64,000 nucleotides of DNA from DASPPM01 sp052143835. Its GTDB lineage: Bacteria > Pseudomonadota > Alphaproteobacteria > JACZXZ01. The stretch is from the NCBI GenBank assembly GCA_052143835.1, contig JBKQRV010000192.1, forward strand, positions 1-64,000, given 5' to 3'. Below the pieces are notes generated by a model. It was not told the origin of the DNA. It ran no database searches and was given only the letters and a program-made list of their open reading frames with translations. The first letter of the stretch is position 1. Each line of letters opens with the position of its first letter. This document shows positions 1 to 10,341 of this stretch, piece by piece. A program made the translations under genes and the position numbers.

Positions 1-78
1 AACATCTGCCGCTGCACGGGCTACCACAACATCGTCAAGTCCATTCTCGCCGGTGCTGCCGCCATGAGGGGGAAGTGA
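1..78 (+). CDS. 2Fe-2S small subunit of a molybdenum hydroxylase, 3' end only
   Basis: Only the last 25 residues lie in the window. They contain CRCTGYHNI, which matches the C-terminal helical 2Fe-2S domain of CoxS/XdhA-type small subunits, where the CxC pair ligates the cluster nearer the molybdenum. The stop (TGA, 76-78) is one base before the large-subunit start at 80, so the two are almost certainly cotranscribed. The small subunit passes electrons from the Mo site to the FAD subunit. The N-terminal plant-type ferredoxin domain lies upstream of the window. Confidence 0.85.
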   Translation, partial: NICRCTGYHNIVKSILAGAAAMRGK

Positions 79-79
79 C

Positions 80-2455
<2,376 letters not shown>

Positions 2456-2468
2456 GGGAGGAAGCACG

Positions 2469-3263
2469 ATGTACGACTTCAACTATCACCGGCCGAAGAG
2501 CCTCGCGGATGCCGCCAAGCTGCTCGGCGGCAGCGAGGAGGCCAAGCTCGTGGCCGGCGGAATGACGCTCATTCCGACCTTGAAGCAACGCCTGGCGCAG
2601 CCTTCCGACCTCATCGACCTGGGCGGCATCGGCGAGCTCAAGGGCATCAAGCGCGAGGGCAACGCGCTCGTCATCGGCGCCATGACCCCGCACGCCGAGG
2701 TGGCGGGCTCGCCCGAGGTCAAGAAGGCCATTCCCGCACTCGCCGCGCTCGCAGACGGGATCGGCGACCCGCAAGTGCGCAACCGGGGCACCATCGGCGG
2801 CTCGATCGCGAACGCCGATCCGGCGGCCGATTATCCCGCCGCCGTGGTCGGGCTGGGTGCGACGGTCATCACCAACAAGCGCAAGATCGCGGCGGACGAC
2901 TTCTTCAAGGGCCTCTTCGAGACCGCCCTTCAGGCCGGCGAGATCGTGACCGCGGTCAGCTTCCCCATCCCCGAGAAGGCGGCCTACGCCAAGTTTCCCA
3001 ATCCGGCCTCGCGCTATGCCATCGTGGGCGTGCTCGTCGCCAAGACGGGGGGTAGCGCGCGCGTTGCGGTGACGGGAGCCGGTCCGTCCGTCTTCCGCCT
3101 CAAGGCCGCGGAGGAGGCCCTTGCCAAGAGCTGGTCGGCGGCCGCCCTCAGCAGCCTCAAGGTGCCGCAAGCCGGGCTCAACTCGGATATCCACGCGAGT
3201 GCCGAGTACCGCGCGCATCTCGTCGGCGTGATGGCCAAGCGGGCGGTGCAGGCCGCCGGCTGA
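2469..3263 (+). CDS. FAD-binding medium subunit, CoxM type
   Basis: This 264-residue protein has the two FAD pyrophosphate-binding motifs of CoxM/XdhB flavoproteins, AGGMTLIP (residues 29-36) and GTIGGS (107-112). The start at 2469 is chosen because an AGGGAGGAA ribosome site lies just before it; an ATG 39 bases upstream falls inside the large subunit reading and gives an unlikely leader. It accepts electrons from the small subunit and passes them to quinone or another acceptor. It is the last structural gene, followed at once by a strong terminator. Confidence 0.9.
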   Translation: MYDFNYHRPKSLADAAKLLGGSEEAKLVAGGMTLIPTLKQRLAQPSDLIDLGGIGELKGIKREGNALVIGAMTPHAEVAGSPEVKKAIPALAALADGIGDPQVRNRGTIGGSIANADPAADYPAAVVGLGATVITNKRKIAADDFFKGLFETALQAGEIVTAVSFPIPEKAAYAKFPNPASRYAIVGVLVAKTGGSARVAVTGAGPSVFRLKAAEEALAKSWSAAALSSLKVPQAGLNSDIHASAEYRAHLVGVMAKRAVQAAG

Positions 3264-3283
3264 GCCGCGCGCGGCGCAATCAC

Positions 3284-3325
3284 GGCGGAGGGGCTTGCCG
3301 CGAGGCACCCCTCCGCCCCATTTTT
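3284..3325 (+). terminator. Rho-independent terminator after the hydroxylase structural genes
   Basis: A perfect 10-bp stem (GGCGGAGGGG at 3284-3293 with CCCCTCCGCC at 3308-3317) contains an inner TGCC/GGCA extension and is followed by a T run at 3321-3325. It lies 20 bases past the FAD-subunit stop and before the MoxR gene, so the structural and maturation genes may be expressed at different levels. Confidence 0.8.
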
Positions 3326-3353
3326 GGGGGTCCCACTGAGCCGCGCTGAGACC

Positions 3354-4304
3354 ATGAAGCCATCGTCCCTTCTTCCCTCGACGGTCGAGGAGGCCCACGC
3401 GCTCCTCACGCGCGGCCGCTATGTCGCCGACCGCAGTCTCGCCACCGCCGTCTATTTGGCGCTCGAGCTCCACCGTCCGCTTTTCCTCGAAGGCGAAGCC
3501 GGGGTCGGCAAGACCGAGATCGCCAAGGTGCTGGCCGAGACGCTTGCACGCCGCCTCGTCCGCCTCCAGTGCTACGAGGGCCTGGACGTGGCGTCGGCCG
3601 TCTACGAGTGGAACTATGCGCGCCAGATGATCGAAATCCGCCTGGCCGAGGCCGGCCAGCGCGAGCGCAAGAGCCTCGGCCAGGACATCTTCGGTGAGAG
3701 CTTCCTCATCAAGCGCCCGCTCCTGCAGGCGCTCGAGAGCGATGCCGCGGGCGCCCCCGTGCTCCTCATCGACGAGCTCGACCGCGCGGACGAGCCGTTC
3801 GAGGCCTATCTTCTCGAGGTGCTCTCCGATTTCCAGATCACGGTTCCCGAGATCGGCACCATCAAGGCCGCGGAGCCGCCCATCGTGGTCATCACCTCCA
3901 ACCGGACGCGTGAGATCCATGACGCGCTCAAGCGGCGCTGCTTCTATTATTGGGTCGACTACCCGGATGCGGCGCGCGAGCTCGAGATCCTGCGCATCAA
4001 GGCGCCGAAGGCGCCCGCCAATCTCTCGCGCCAGGTCGTGGCCTTCGTCCAGAAGCTGCGCCAGCGCGACCTCTTCAAGCTGCCCGGGATCGCCGAGACC
4101 ATCGACTGGGCGCATGCCTTGACCCAGCTCGACATCATCCAGCTCGACCAGCGCGCGATCGACGACACCCTCGGCGTGCTCCTTAAGTACCAGGACGACA
4201 TCGCCAAGATCCAAGGCAGCGAGGCCGCGGCCATCCTGAGCCAGGTCCAGGCCGAGCTCGCGGCGGCCCAGGGCGCGGACGCGGTGAAGCGCCAGAAGGC
4301 ATGA
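3354..4304 (+). CDS. MoxR-family AAA+ ATPase (CoxD-like)
   Basis: The 316-residue protein has a Walker A GEAGVGKT (residues 47-54), Walker B VLLIDE (136-141), a sensor-like TSN (181-183) and an arginine pair RR (194-195), the layout of the MoxR group. In CO dehydrogenase operons the homologue CoxD works with the VWA protein CoxE to mature the Mo active site. The VWA gene follows after about 190 bases. The ATG at 3354 is preferred; an in-frame TTG at 3324 lies in the terminator T run and is unlikely. Confidence 0.88.
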   Translation: MKPSSLLPSTVEEAHALLTRGRYVADRSLATAVYLALELHRPLFLEGEAGVGKTEIAKVLAETLARRLVRLQCYEGLDVASAVYEWNYARQMIEIRLAEAGQRERKSLGQDIFGESFLIKRPLLQALESDAAGAPVLLIDELDRADEPFEAYLLEVLSDFQITVPEIGTIKAAEPPIVVITSNRTREIHDALKRRCFYYWVDYPDAARELEILRIKAPKAPANLSRQVVAFVQKLRQRDLFKLPGIAETIDWAHALTQLDIIQLDQRAIDDTLGVLLKYQDDIAKIQGSEAAAILSQVQAELAAAQGADAVKRQKA

Positions 4305-4318
4305 GCGGCAGCGCTCAC

Positions 4319-4470
4319 CCGTCCCTCACCCTTCCCGTCGCTTCGCCCGGCGCGCGTAGCGCGCCTCTTATGCATGTTGCAGTAGAAGCGGGCCATCGGC
4401 CCGCGGGGGCCCCTTCCCTCTCCCGCAAGCGGGAGAGGGTGGCGAGCGTAGCGAGCCGGGTGAGGGACGG
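4319..4470. repeat. Inverted-repeat element between the MoxR and VWA genes
   Basis: Thirteen-base arms (CCGTCCCTCACCC at 4319-4331 and GGGTGAGGGACGG at 4458-4470) enclose a second, tight hairpin with 11-bp arms (4416-4426 and 4429-4439). No coding sense is visible. It fills the gap between two genes that probably belong to one unit and may act as a REP-like RNA-folding element. Confidence 0.65.
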
Positions 4471-4494
4471 CTCGGACGCCCACGCACAGCCTCG

Positions 4495-5769
4495 ATGACC
4501 GCGCGTCTCGCAGAGCCGCTCCCCGAAGGTGGCAAGCTCGTCGCCAACCTGATGCATTTCGCGCGCGTGCTACGTCGCGCCGGCCTTCCCATCGGCCCCG
4601 GCAGGGTCCTCGCCGCGGTCGAGGCGGTCGAGGCCGTCGGCATCGAGAGTCGCGACGACCTCTACTGGACGCTCCACGCCGTCTTCGTCAACCGGCGCGA
4701 CCAGAAGGAGCTCTTCGATCAGGCCTTCCACGTCTTCTGGCGCAATCCGAAGTTGCTCGAGCGCATGATGGCGCTCCTCTTGCCGACGGTGCGCCGGCCC
4801 GAGGGCGAGATGCCCGAGGAGCCGGTGAGCCGCAGGCTCGCGGAGTCGCTCGCCGCGGAGGTGCAGGGGCGCGAGGAGGCCGAGGCGGAGCCGCCCGAGC
4901 CGGAATTCATCGCCGATGCCGCGATGACCTATTCGGACCGCGAGATTCTCCAGAAGATGGACTTCGAGGAGATGTCGGGGGACGAGATGCGCGCGGCCAA
5001 GGCGGTGATGGCGCGCATGCGCCTTCCCATCATGATGCTGCCCACGCGGCGATTTCGCGCCGATCCTGCCGGCCCCCGCATCGACATGCGGGCGACCTTG
5101 CGCAACTCGCTGCGCGGCGGCGCAAGCGACATCGATCTGCGCCGTCGCCGGCGGCGCGAGCGCCACCCTCCCCTCGTCGTCCTCTGCGACATCTCGGGCT
5201 CGATGAGCCGCTATTCGCGCATGCTGCTGCATTTCCTCCACGCGCTCACCAACGACCGCGACCGCGTCCATACCTTCCTCTTCGGCACGCGGCTAACCAA
5301 CATCACGCGCCAATTGCGCCAGCGCGACGTGGACGTGGCGCTCGCCCGCGTGGCGGAAGCGGTCGAGGACTGGTCCGGGGGAACGCGCATCGGCGCCTCG
5401 CTCAGCGAGTTCAACCGCCGCTGGTCGCGCCGCGTGCTCGGCCAGGGGGCGCTCGTCATTTTCATCTCCGACGGCCTCGACCGCGACGCCGGCGAGGGGC
5501 TCGCCGAGGAGATGGAGCGGCTGCACAAATCCTGCCGCCGGCTCATCTGGCTCAATCCGCTCTTGCGCTACGAGGGATTCGAGCCGAGATCCTTGGGCAT
5601 GCGGGCAATTTTGCCGCATGTCGACGACTTCAGGACGGTGCATAATCTCGAGAGTCTCGGCCAGCTCGCCGCCGCCCTCGGCTCGGCGAGTGTCAGGCGC
5701 GAGGAAGGGGTCAGCCGTTGGCTCGCACCCTCATCCTTCGAGACGGGGCTTCGCCCCTCCTCAGGATGA
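4495..5769 (+). CDS. VWA-domain protein, CoxE-like, with a repeat-encoded C-terminus
   Basis: This 424-residue protein has a C-terminal von Willebrand A domain. The metal-ion-dependent adhesion site starts with DISGS (residues 232-236) and a later FISDGLDRD segment fits the third MIDAS loop. CoxE proteins partner MoxR ATPases such as the one upstream in assembling the molybdenum centre. The last residues, after SRWLAPSS, are encoded by a dispersed palindromic repeat (5730-5770), and the stop codon lies within it. The natural C-terminus may therefore have been extended or replaced when the repeat inserted; the VWA domain itself appears intact. Confidence 0.85.
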   Translation: MTARLAEPLPEGGKLVANLMHFARVLRRAGLPIGPGRVLAAVEAVEAVGIESRDDLYWTLHAVFVNRRDQKELFDQAFHVFWRNPKLLERMMALLLPTVRRPEGEMPEEPVSRRLAESLAAEVQGREEAEAEPPEPEFIADAAMTYSDREILQKMDFEEMSGDEMRAAKAVMARMRLPIMMLPTRRFRADPAGPRIDMRATLRNSLRGGASDIDLRRRRRRERHPPLVVLCDISGSMSRYSRMLLHFLHALTNDRDRVHTFLFGTRLTNITRQLRQRDVDVALARVAEAVEDWSGGTRIGASLSEFNRRWSRRVLGQGALVIFISDGLDRDAGEGLAEEMERLHKSCRRLIWLNPLLRYEGFEPRSLGMRAILPHVDDFRTVHNLESLGQLAAALGSASVRREEGVSRWLAPSSFETGLRPSSG

Positions 5770-5770
5770 G
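5730..5770. repeat. Palindromic dispersed repeat, copy A
   Basis: CTCATCC at 5730-5736 pairs with GGATGAG at 5764-5770, and the interior includes TTCGAGACG and a GGGGC/GCCCC hairpin. It overlaps the end of the VWA gene. Copy B at 5793 carries the same CTCATCCT and TCTCGAAGGATGA words in opposite orientation. Confidence 0.7.
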
Positions 5771-5792
5771 GATGCGACCTTATTTGTTGGGA

Positions 5793-5835
5793 CCTCATCC
5801 TGAGGAGCCGCCGCAGGCGGCGTCTCGAAGGATGA
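5793..5835. repeat. Palindromic dispersed repeat, copy B
   Basis: This begins CCTCATCCTGAGGAG and ends GTCTCGAAGGATGA, with a GCCGCC/GGCGGC-type interior. It is the reverse-oriented partner of copy A, 22 bases away. It ends about 20 bases before the start of the next gene and could fold in its leader. Confidence 0.7.
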
Positions 5836-5854
5836 CGCCGGGAGGAAAGTCAGC

Positions 5855-6178
5855 ATGAGCGATTACCAAGAGGACATCCTCGCGCTCGCCGAGCGCTGGC
5901 GCGCCGAGGGCCGCGGGGTGGCACTCGCGACCGTCGTCAGCACTTGGGGCTCCTCTCCCCGCCCCGTCGGCAGCCAGCTCGTGGTCGACGAGAAGGGCGT
6001 CATGGAGGGCTCGGTCTCGGGCGGCTGCATCGAGGGCGCAGTGGTGGGCGAGGCCATCTCCGCGATCAAGGACGGCAAGCCGCGCCTGCTCGATTTCGGC
6101 GTCAGCGACGAGCAGGCTTGGGAGGTCGGGCTCGCTTGCGGCGGCAAGGTTCAGGTTTTCGTCGAGCGGGTCGAGTGA
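5855..6178 (+). CDS. XdhC/CoxI N-terminal domain protein
   Basis: This 107-residue protein matches only the N-terminal XdhC_CoxI domain: VALATVVSTWGSSPRPVGSQ near residues 24-43, followed by GSVSGGCIEG and LACGGKVQVF near the C-terminus. XdhC-family chaperones bind the molybdenum cofactor, help its sulfuration and insert it into the large subunit. The Rossmann half is a separate gene one base downstream, so the pair together equals a usual XdhC. A GGAGGAAAG ribosome site precedes the ATG. Confidence 0.85.
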   Translation: MSDYQEDILALAERWRAEGRGVALATVVSTWGSSPRPVGSQLVVDEKGVMEGSVSGGCIEGAVVGEAISAIKDGKPRLLDFGVSDEQAWEVGLACGGKVQVFVERVE

Positions 6179-6179
6179 C

Positions 6180-6902
6180 ATGGAGCGCGCAATCCTCAAG
6201 GCCCTCCAGGAGGCGCGGGCGGAGAAGCTGCCGACAGCACTTGCGACCGACCTCGCGTCGGGTGCCCAGGCCCTCGTGACACGCGGCACCATCGCCGGTG
6301 GTCTCGCGCTCGACAAGGAAGCGCTCGCGCGCGTGCTGGAGGCGGTCCGGGAAGACCGCAGCGCTACCCTCGACTGGCAAGGACGCCGAGTTTTCGTCCA
6401 GGTCTTCAATCCTTCGCTCAGGATGATGGTGGTCGGAGCCGTGCACATCGCGCAGGCCCTCGTTCCCATGGCGAGCCTCGCCGGCTATGCGGTGACGGTG
6501 ATCGACCCGCGGCGCGCCTTTGCCACGGACGCGCGTTTTCCCGGCGTCGAGCTGACCCACGCGTGGCCCGACGACGCGCTCGCGCGCTTGCATCCCGACC
6601 GCCGCACCGCGGTCGTGACCCTCACCCACGATCCCAAGATCGACGATCCGGCACTGGTGGCAGCACTCCGCTCGGAGTGCTTCTATATCGGCTCGCTCGG
6701 CAGCTCGCGCACGCACGCAAAGCGTCTGCAGCGCCTCCGTGAGCACGGCTTCACGGACGCCGACTTCGCGCGCATCCACGGTCCGGTGGGGCTCTCGATC
6801 GGGGCCAAGTCGCCGGCCGAGATCGCCGTATCGATCCTCGCGCAGATCACGCAGGTGCTGCACGCGAAAGAGGCCAAGGAGAAGGTCAAGGAGCCGGCAT
6901 GA
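6180..6902 (+). CDS. XdhC Rossmann-domain protein
   Basis: This 240-residue protein corresponds to the C-terminal Rossmann half of XdhC. It has a nucleotide-binding strand (VVGAVHIAQAL), the acidic end VIDPR, the segment VVTLTHDPKIDDPAL, and the family-typical YIGSLGSSRTHAKRL and GLSIGAKSPAEIAVSI blocks. With the preceding protein it should act in Mo-cofactor handling for the hydroxylase. The start follows the previous stop by one base, and its end overlaps the next start by four, so translation is probably coupled. Confidence 0.85.
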   Translation: MERAILKALQEARAEKLPTALATDLASGAQALVTRGTIAGGLALDKEALARVLEAVREDRSATLDWQGRRVFVQVFNPSLRMMVVGAVHIAQALVPMASLAGYAVTVIDPRRAFATDARFPGVELTHAWPDDALARLHPDRRTAVVTLTHDPKIDDPALVAALRSECFYIGSLGSSRTHAKRLQRLREHGFTDADFARIHGPVGLSIGAKSPAEIAVSILAQITQVLHAKEAKEKVKEPA

Positions 6903-8539
6903 TCTTCGGCGAGCTCGCGATCGACGAGGCCGAGGGCGCGATCCTGGCGCATAGCCTGCGCGTGGGAACCGCTACCTTCAAGAAAGGCCGCAAGCTCTCG
7001 GCGGCGGACTTGGCAGTGCTCAAGGCGGGCGGCCTCGAGCGCGTCGTCGCCGCCCGCATCGAGCCGGGCGAGCTGAGCGAGGACAAGACGGCGGCCGCGG
7101 TCGCCGAGGCGGCAGCCGGCGCGAACCTCAGCCTGAGCCCCGCCTTCACCGGCCGCTGCAATCTCTTTGCCGAGGTGCGCGGCTTGGCGGTGATCGAGCG
7201 CGCGCGCATCGACGCCCTCAACCTGGTGGACGAGGCCGTCACCATCGCGACGGTGACGCCCTTCGAGGTGGTCGAGCCGCGCCAGATGGTGGCGACCGTC
7301 AAGGTGATCCCCTTCGCGGTCGCAAGCGCCATCGTCGAGCGTTGCGCCGCGATCGCGCGGGAAGGCGGGCCGCTCGTGCGGATCGCCCCCTTCCAGGCGA
7401 AAACGGTCGGCCTCGTGCAGACGCGCTTGCCCGGCAGCAAGGAAAGCGTGCTCGACAAGGGCCGCAGCGCGCTCGAGGCGCGGCTCGCGGCTTTCGGCAG
7501 CCGCCTCTTGCGCGAAATCCGCTGCGCGCACGAGGCCGGCCAGGTTGCGGCCGCCATCGCGGCGCTGCGCGCGGAAGGTGCGGACCCGGTGCTCATCGCC
7601 GGCGCTTCCGCCATCGTCGACCGCCGCGACGTCATCCCGATGGGCATAGCTGAGGCCGGCGGCGAGGTGCTGCACTTCGGCATGCCGGTCGATCCCGGCA
7701 ATCTCCTCCTCGTCGGCCGTTTGCCGGACAAGGTCCCGGTTCTCGGCCTGCCCGGCTGCGCGCGCTCGCCCAAGTTCAACGGCTTCGACTGGGTGCTGCA
7801 GCGCCTCTTGGCCGATCTTCCCGTCGCGCGCGAGGATCTCGCGCGCATGGGGGCCGGCGGGCTCCTTGCCGAGACCGAGATGCGCGGCCTGCCGCGCGCC
7901 CAGGCGACGGCGGCAGCGGGGACCGCGACCATGCCGAAAGCGGCGCGGATCGCGGCCCTCATCCTCGCGGCCGGCCTCTCGCGCCGCATGGGCAAGGCCA
8001 ACAAGCTCCTGGCCGAGATCGATGGTGCTGCCATGGTCGCGCGCGCGGCGGACGCCGTGCTCGCCTCGAAGGCCTCGCCCGTCATCGTGGTCACGGGCCA
8101 CGAGGCGGAGCGCGTGCGCGCGGCCTTGGACGGGCGCAAGCTCGGCTTCGTGCACAATCCCGACTACGCGGACGGCCTCGCGAGCTCGCTCGCCCGCGGT
8201 CTCGCCGCCTTGCCCCAGGACACGGACGGCGTGCTCGTAGCACTCGCCGACATGCCGCGCATCAAGCCCGCGCAGCTCGACAAGCTGATCGCCGCCTTCA
8301 ATCCGCTCGAAGGGCGCGCCATCTGCGTCCCCACCTGCCGCGGCAAGCGCGGCAACCCGGTGCTTTTCGCGCGGCGCTTCTTCGCCGAGATGGCGCGGCT
8401 CAAGGGCGACACCGGCGCGCGCCAGCTCATCGGCCAATACCACGAGCTCGTCGCCGAGGTGGAGATGGACGACGAGGGCGTGCTGATCGACATCGATTCG
8501 CCCGACAAGCTCGTCAAGCTGCGCGCCGAGGGCGCCTGA
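6899..8539 (+). CDS. MoeA-like / MobA-like fusion for Mo-cofactor maturation
   Basis: This is a two-domain, 546-residue protein. Residues 1 to about 340 form a molybdopterin-binding (MoCF_biosynth-like) region with a GASAIVDRRDVIP segment and a PGNLLLVG loop. From residue 352 a nucleotidyltransferase domain begins with AALILAAGLSRRMGK, the MobA/MocA nucleotide-binding signature, followed by ALADMP, the metal-binding region, and GNPVLF. Such a fusion would carry out late steps, most likely Mo-cofactor to molybdopterin cytosine dinucleotide, the form used by hydroxylases of this family. It overlaps the XdhC Rossmann gene by ATGA and ends the operon. Confidence 0.85.
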   Translation: MIFGELAIDEAEGAILAHSLRVGTATFKKGRKLSAADLAVLKAGGLERVVAARIEPGELSEDKTAAAVAEAAAGANLSLSPAFTGRCNLFAEVRGLAVIERARIDALNLVDEAVTIATVTPFEVVEPRQMVATVKVIPFAVASAIVERCAAIAREGGPLVRIAPFQAKTVGLVQTRLPGSKESVLDKGRSALEARLAAFGSRLLREIRCAHEAGQVAAAIAALRAEGADPVLIAGASAIVDRRDVIPMGIAEAGGEVLHFGMPVDPGNLLLVGRLPDKVPVLGLPGCARSPKFNGFDWVLQRLLADLPVAREDLARMGAGGLLAETEMRGLPRAQATAAAGTATMPKAARIAALILAAGLSRRMGKANKLLAEIDGAAMVARAADAVLASKASPVIVVTGHEAERVRAALDGRKLGFVHNPDYADGLASSLARGLAALPQDTDGVLVALADMPRIKPAQLDKLIAAFNPLEGRAICVPTCRGKRGNPVLFARRFFAEMARLKGDTGARQLIGQYHELVAEVEMDDEGVLIDIDSPDKLVKLRAEGA

Positions 8540-8613
8540 TCCCTCACTCTGCCATTGCTTCATAATGGGAGGGCGAGGGATGGTGACGCGCGCTAGGAAT
8601 GGGAGTACGCGAT

Positions 8614-10119
8614 ATGTCTGAGGACCACTCTGTTCTGCTTTCCTCTCTCGGCATTTCGCCCGCGGCCGAGGGCGATCTCGTCGTGCGCTCGCCGATCGAC
8701 GGGCGCACCCTTGGGCGGGCAAGGAGCGATACGGCGGCGAGCATCGAGGCCAAGATCGCCGCGGCCGATGCGGCGTTCCGCGCCTGGCGCACGGTGCCCG
8801 CACCGCGGCGCGGCGAGCTCGTGCGTCTCCTCGGCGAGGAGCTGCGCGCGGCCAAGGACGCGCTCGGCCGGCTGGTGACGCTCGAGGCCGGAAAGATCTT
8901 CGAGGAAGGCCGCGGCGAGGTCCAGGAGATGATCGACATCTGCGATTTCGCGGTCGGCCTCTCCCGCCAGCTCTACGGCCTCACCATCGCCTCCGAGCGC
9001 CCCGGCCACCGCATGATGGAGACCTGGCATCCGCTCTCCGCGGTCGGCGTCATCACGGCCTTCAATTTTCCGGTCGCGGTGTGGTCGTGGAACGCGGCGT
9101 TAGCGCTCGTCTGCGGCGACGCGGTGGTGTGGAAGCCGTCCGAGAAGACCCCGCTCACGGCACTTGCCTGCCAGGCCCTCTTCGCGCGCGCCCTCAAGCG
9201 CTTCGGCGAGGCACCGGCCGGGCTGCTGCAGGTCGTCCTCGGCGGCCGCGAGGCGGGCGAGCGCATCGCCGCCGACCGGCGCTTGACGCTCGTGAGTGCC
9301 ACCGGGAGCTGCCGGATGGGGAAGGCCCTCGCGCCCGTGGTGGCGGCGCGCACGGGGCGCTGTCTCCTCGAGCTCGGCGGCAACAACGGCGCCATCGTCG
9401 CACCCTCGGCCGACCTCGACCTCGCGGTGCGCGGCATCACCTTCTCCGCGGTCGGCACCGCGGGGCAGCGCTGCACGAGCTTGCGCCGGGTCATCGCGCA
9501 CGAGGACATCAAGCCTACGCTCACAGCACGCCTCAAGGCGGCCTATGCCTCGGTCAAGATCGGCGATCCGCTCGAGCAAGGCACGCTTGTGGGCCCGCTC
9601 ATCGACGGACGCGCCTTCGAGGCCATGCAGACGGCGCTTGCCGCCGCGCGCAAGGACGGCGGCACCGTCCACGGCGGCGAGCGCGTGCTCTCCGAGCGCT
9701 ATCCCGACGCCTTTTACGTCAAGCCCGCCATTGCCGAGATGCCGGCGCAGACCGCGATCGTGCGCGAGGAGACCTTCGCCCCGATCCTTTACGTGATGCC
9801 CTACCGCGGCTTCGAGGATGCGTTGCGCATCCACAACGAGGTGCCGCAAGGCCTCGCCTCGAGCGTCTTCACCAATGACCTGCGCGAGGCCGAGGCCTTC
9901 ATGAGTGCCGCGGGAAGCGACTGCGGCATCGTCAACGTCAACATCGGGCCGAGCGGGGCCGAGATCGGCGGCGCCTTCGGCGGCGAGAAGGAGACGGGTG
10001 GGGGGCGCGAGTCGGGCTCGGACGCCTGGAAGGCCTACATGCGGCGCGCGACCAACACGATCAACTATTCGAAGGAGCTTCCCCTCGCCCAGGGCATCCG
10101 CTTCGAAGTGGGCGGGTAA
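8614..10119 (+). CDS. ALDH7-type aldehyde dehydrogenase (possible aminoadipate semialdehyde dehydrogenase)
   Basis: The 501-residue protein is an NAD(P)-dependent aldehyde dehydrogenase. It has the catalytic Glu253 in LELGGNN and nucleophile Cys287 in GQRCTSLRR, a block characteristic of the ALDH7 (antiquitin/AmaB) group. That group oxidises alpha-aminoadipic semialdehyde, in equilibrium with piperideine-6-carboxylate, in lysine or pipecolate breakdown. The start at 8614 has GGGAG eight bases upstream; an in-frame ATG at 8599 is the alternative. No other lysine-catabolic gene is adjacent, so the substrate is inferred from family only. Confidence 0.85.
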   Translation: MSEDHSVLLSSLGISPAAEGDLVVRSPIDGRTLGRARSDTAASIEAKIAAADAAFRAWRTVPAPRRGELVRLLGEELRAAKDALGRLVTLEAGKIFEEGRGEVQEMIDICDFAVGLSRQLYGLTIASERPGHRMMETWHPLSAVGVITAFNFPVAVWSWNAALALVCGDAVVWKPSEKTPLTALACQALFARALKRFGEAPAGLLQVVLGGREAGERIAADRRLTLVSATGSCRMGKALAPVVAARTGRCLLELGGNNGAIVAPSADLDLAVRGITFSAVGTAGQRCTSLRRVIAHEDIKPTLTARLKAAYASVKIGDPLEQGTLVGPLIDGRAFEAMQTALAAARKDGGTVHGGERVLSERYPDAFYVKPAIAEMPAQTAIVREETFAPILYVMPYRGFEDALRIHNEVPQGLASSVFTNDLREAEAFMSAAGSDCGIVNVNIGPSGAEIGGAFGGEKETGGGRESGSDAWKAYMRRATNTINYSKELPLAQGIRFEVGG

Positions 10120-10341
10120 GCCGGGCGCATCGCGGCCTCGCTTGGCATTGCCCAGTGGGCGAAAAGATGGAATCCTGAAGTAGGAAAGACATACCTGCGG
10201 AATGTCGGTTAAAACGTCGAAGAGCCCTCATCGTCTGGCCAAAATGAGAGTTTCTGCAGCAGCGTCGGCCTATTTTTCAAACCGGTCCTCTTCGAATAGG
10301 AAGGGGATCAATCGCTGAGTCGTGACCGCAATCCGGCACCG
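10120..10341. other. Gene-free low-GC spacer
   Basis: There are 222 bases between the aldehyde dehydrogenase and the low-GC exported protein. The composition becomes AT-richer after about 10170, matching the gene that follows. I see no convincing hairpin, repeat end or promoter. Confidence 0.4.
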
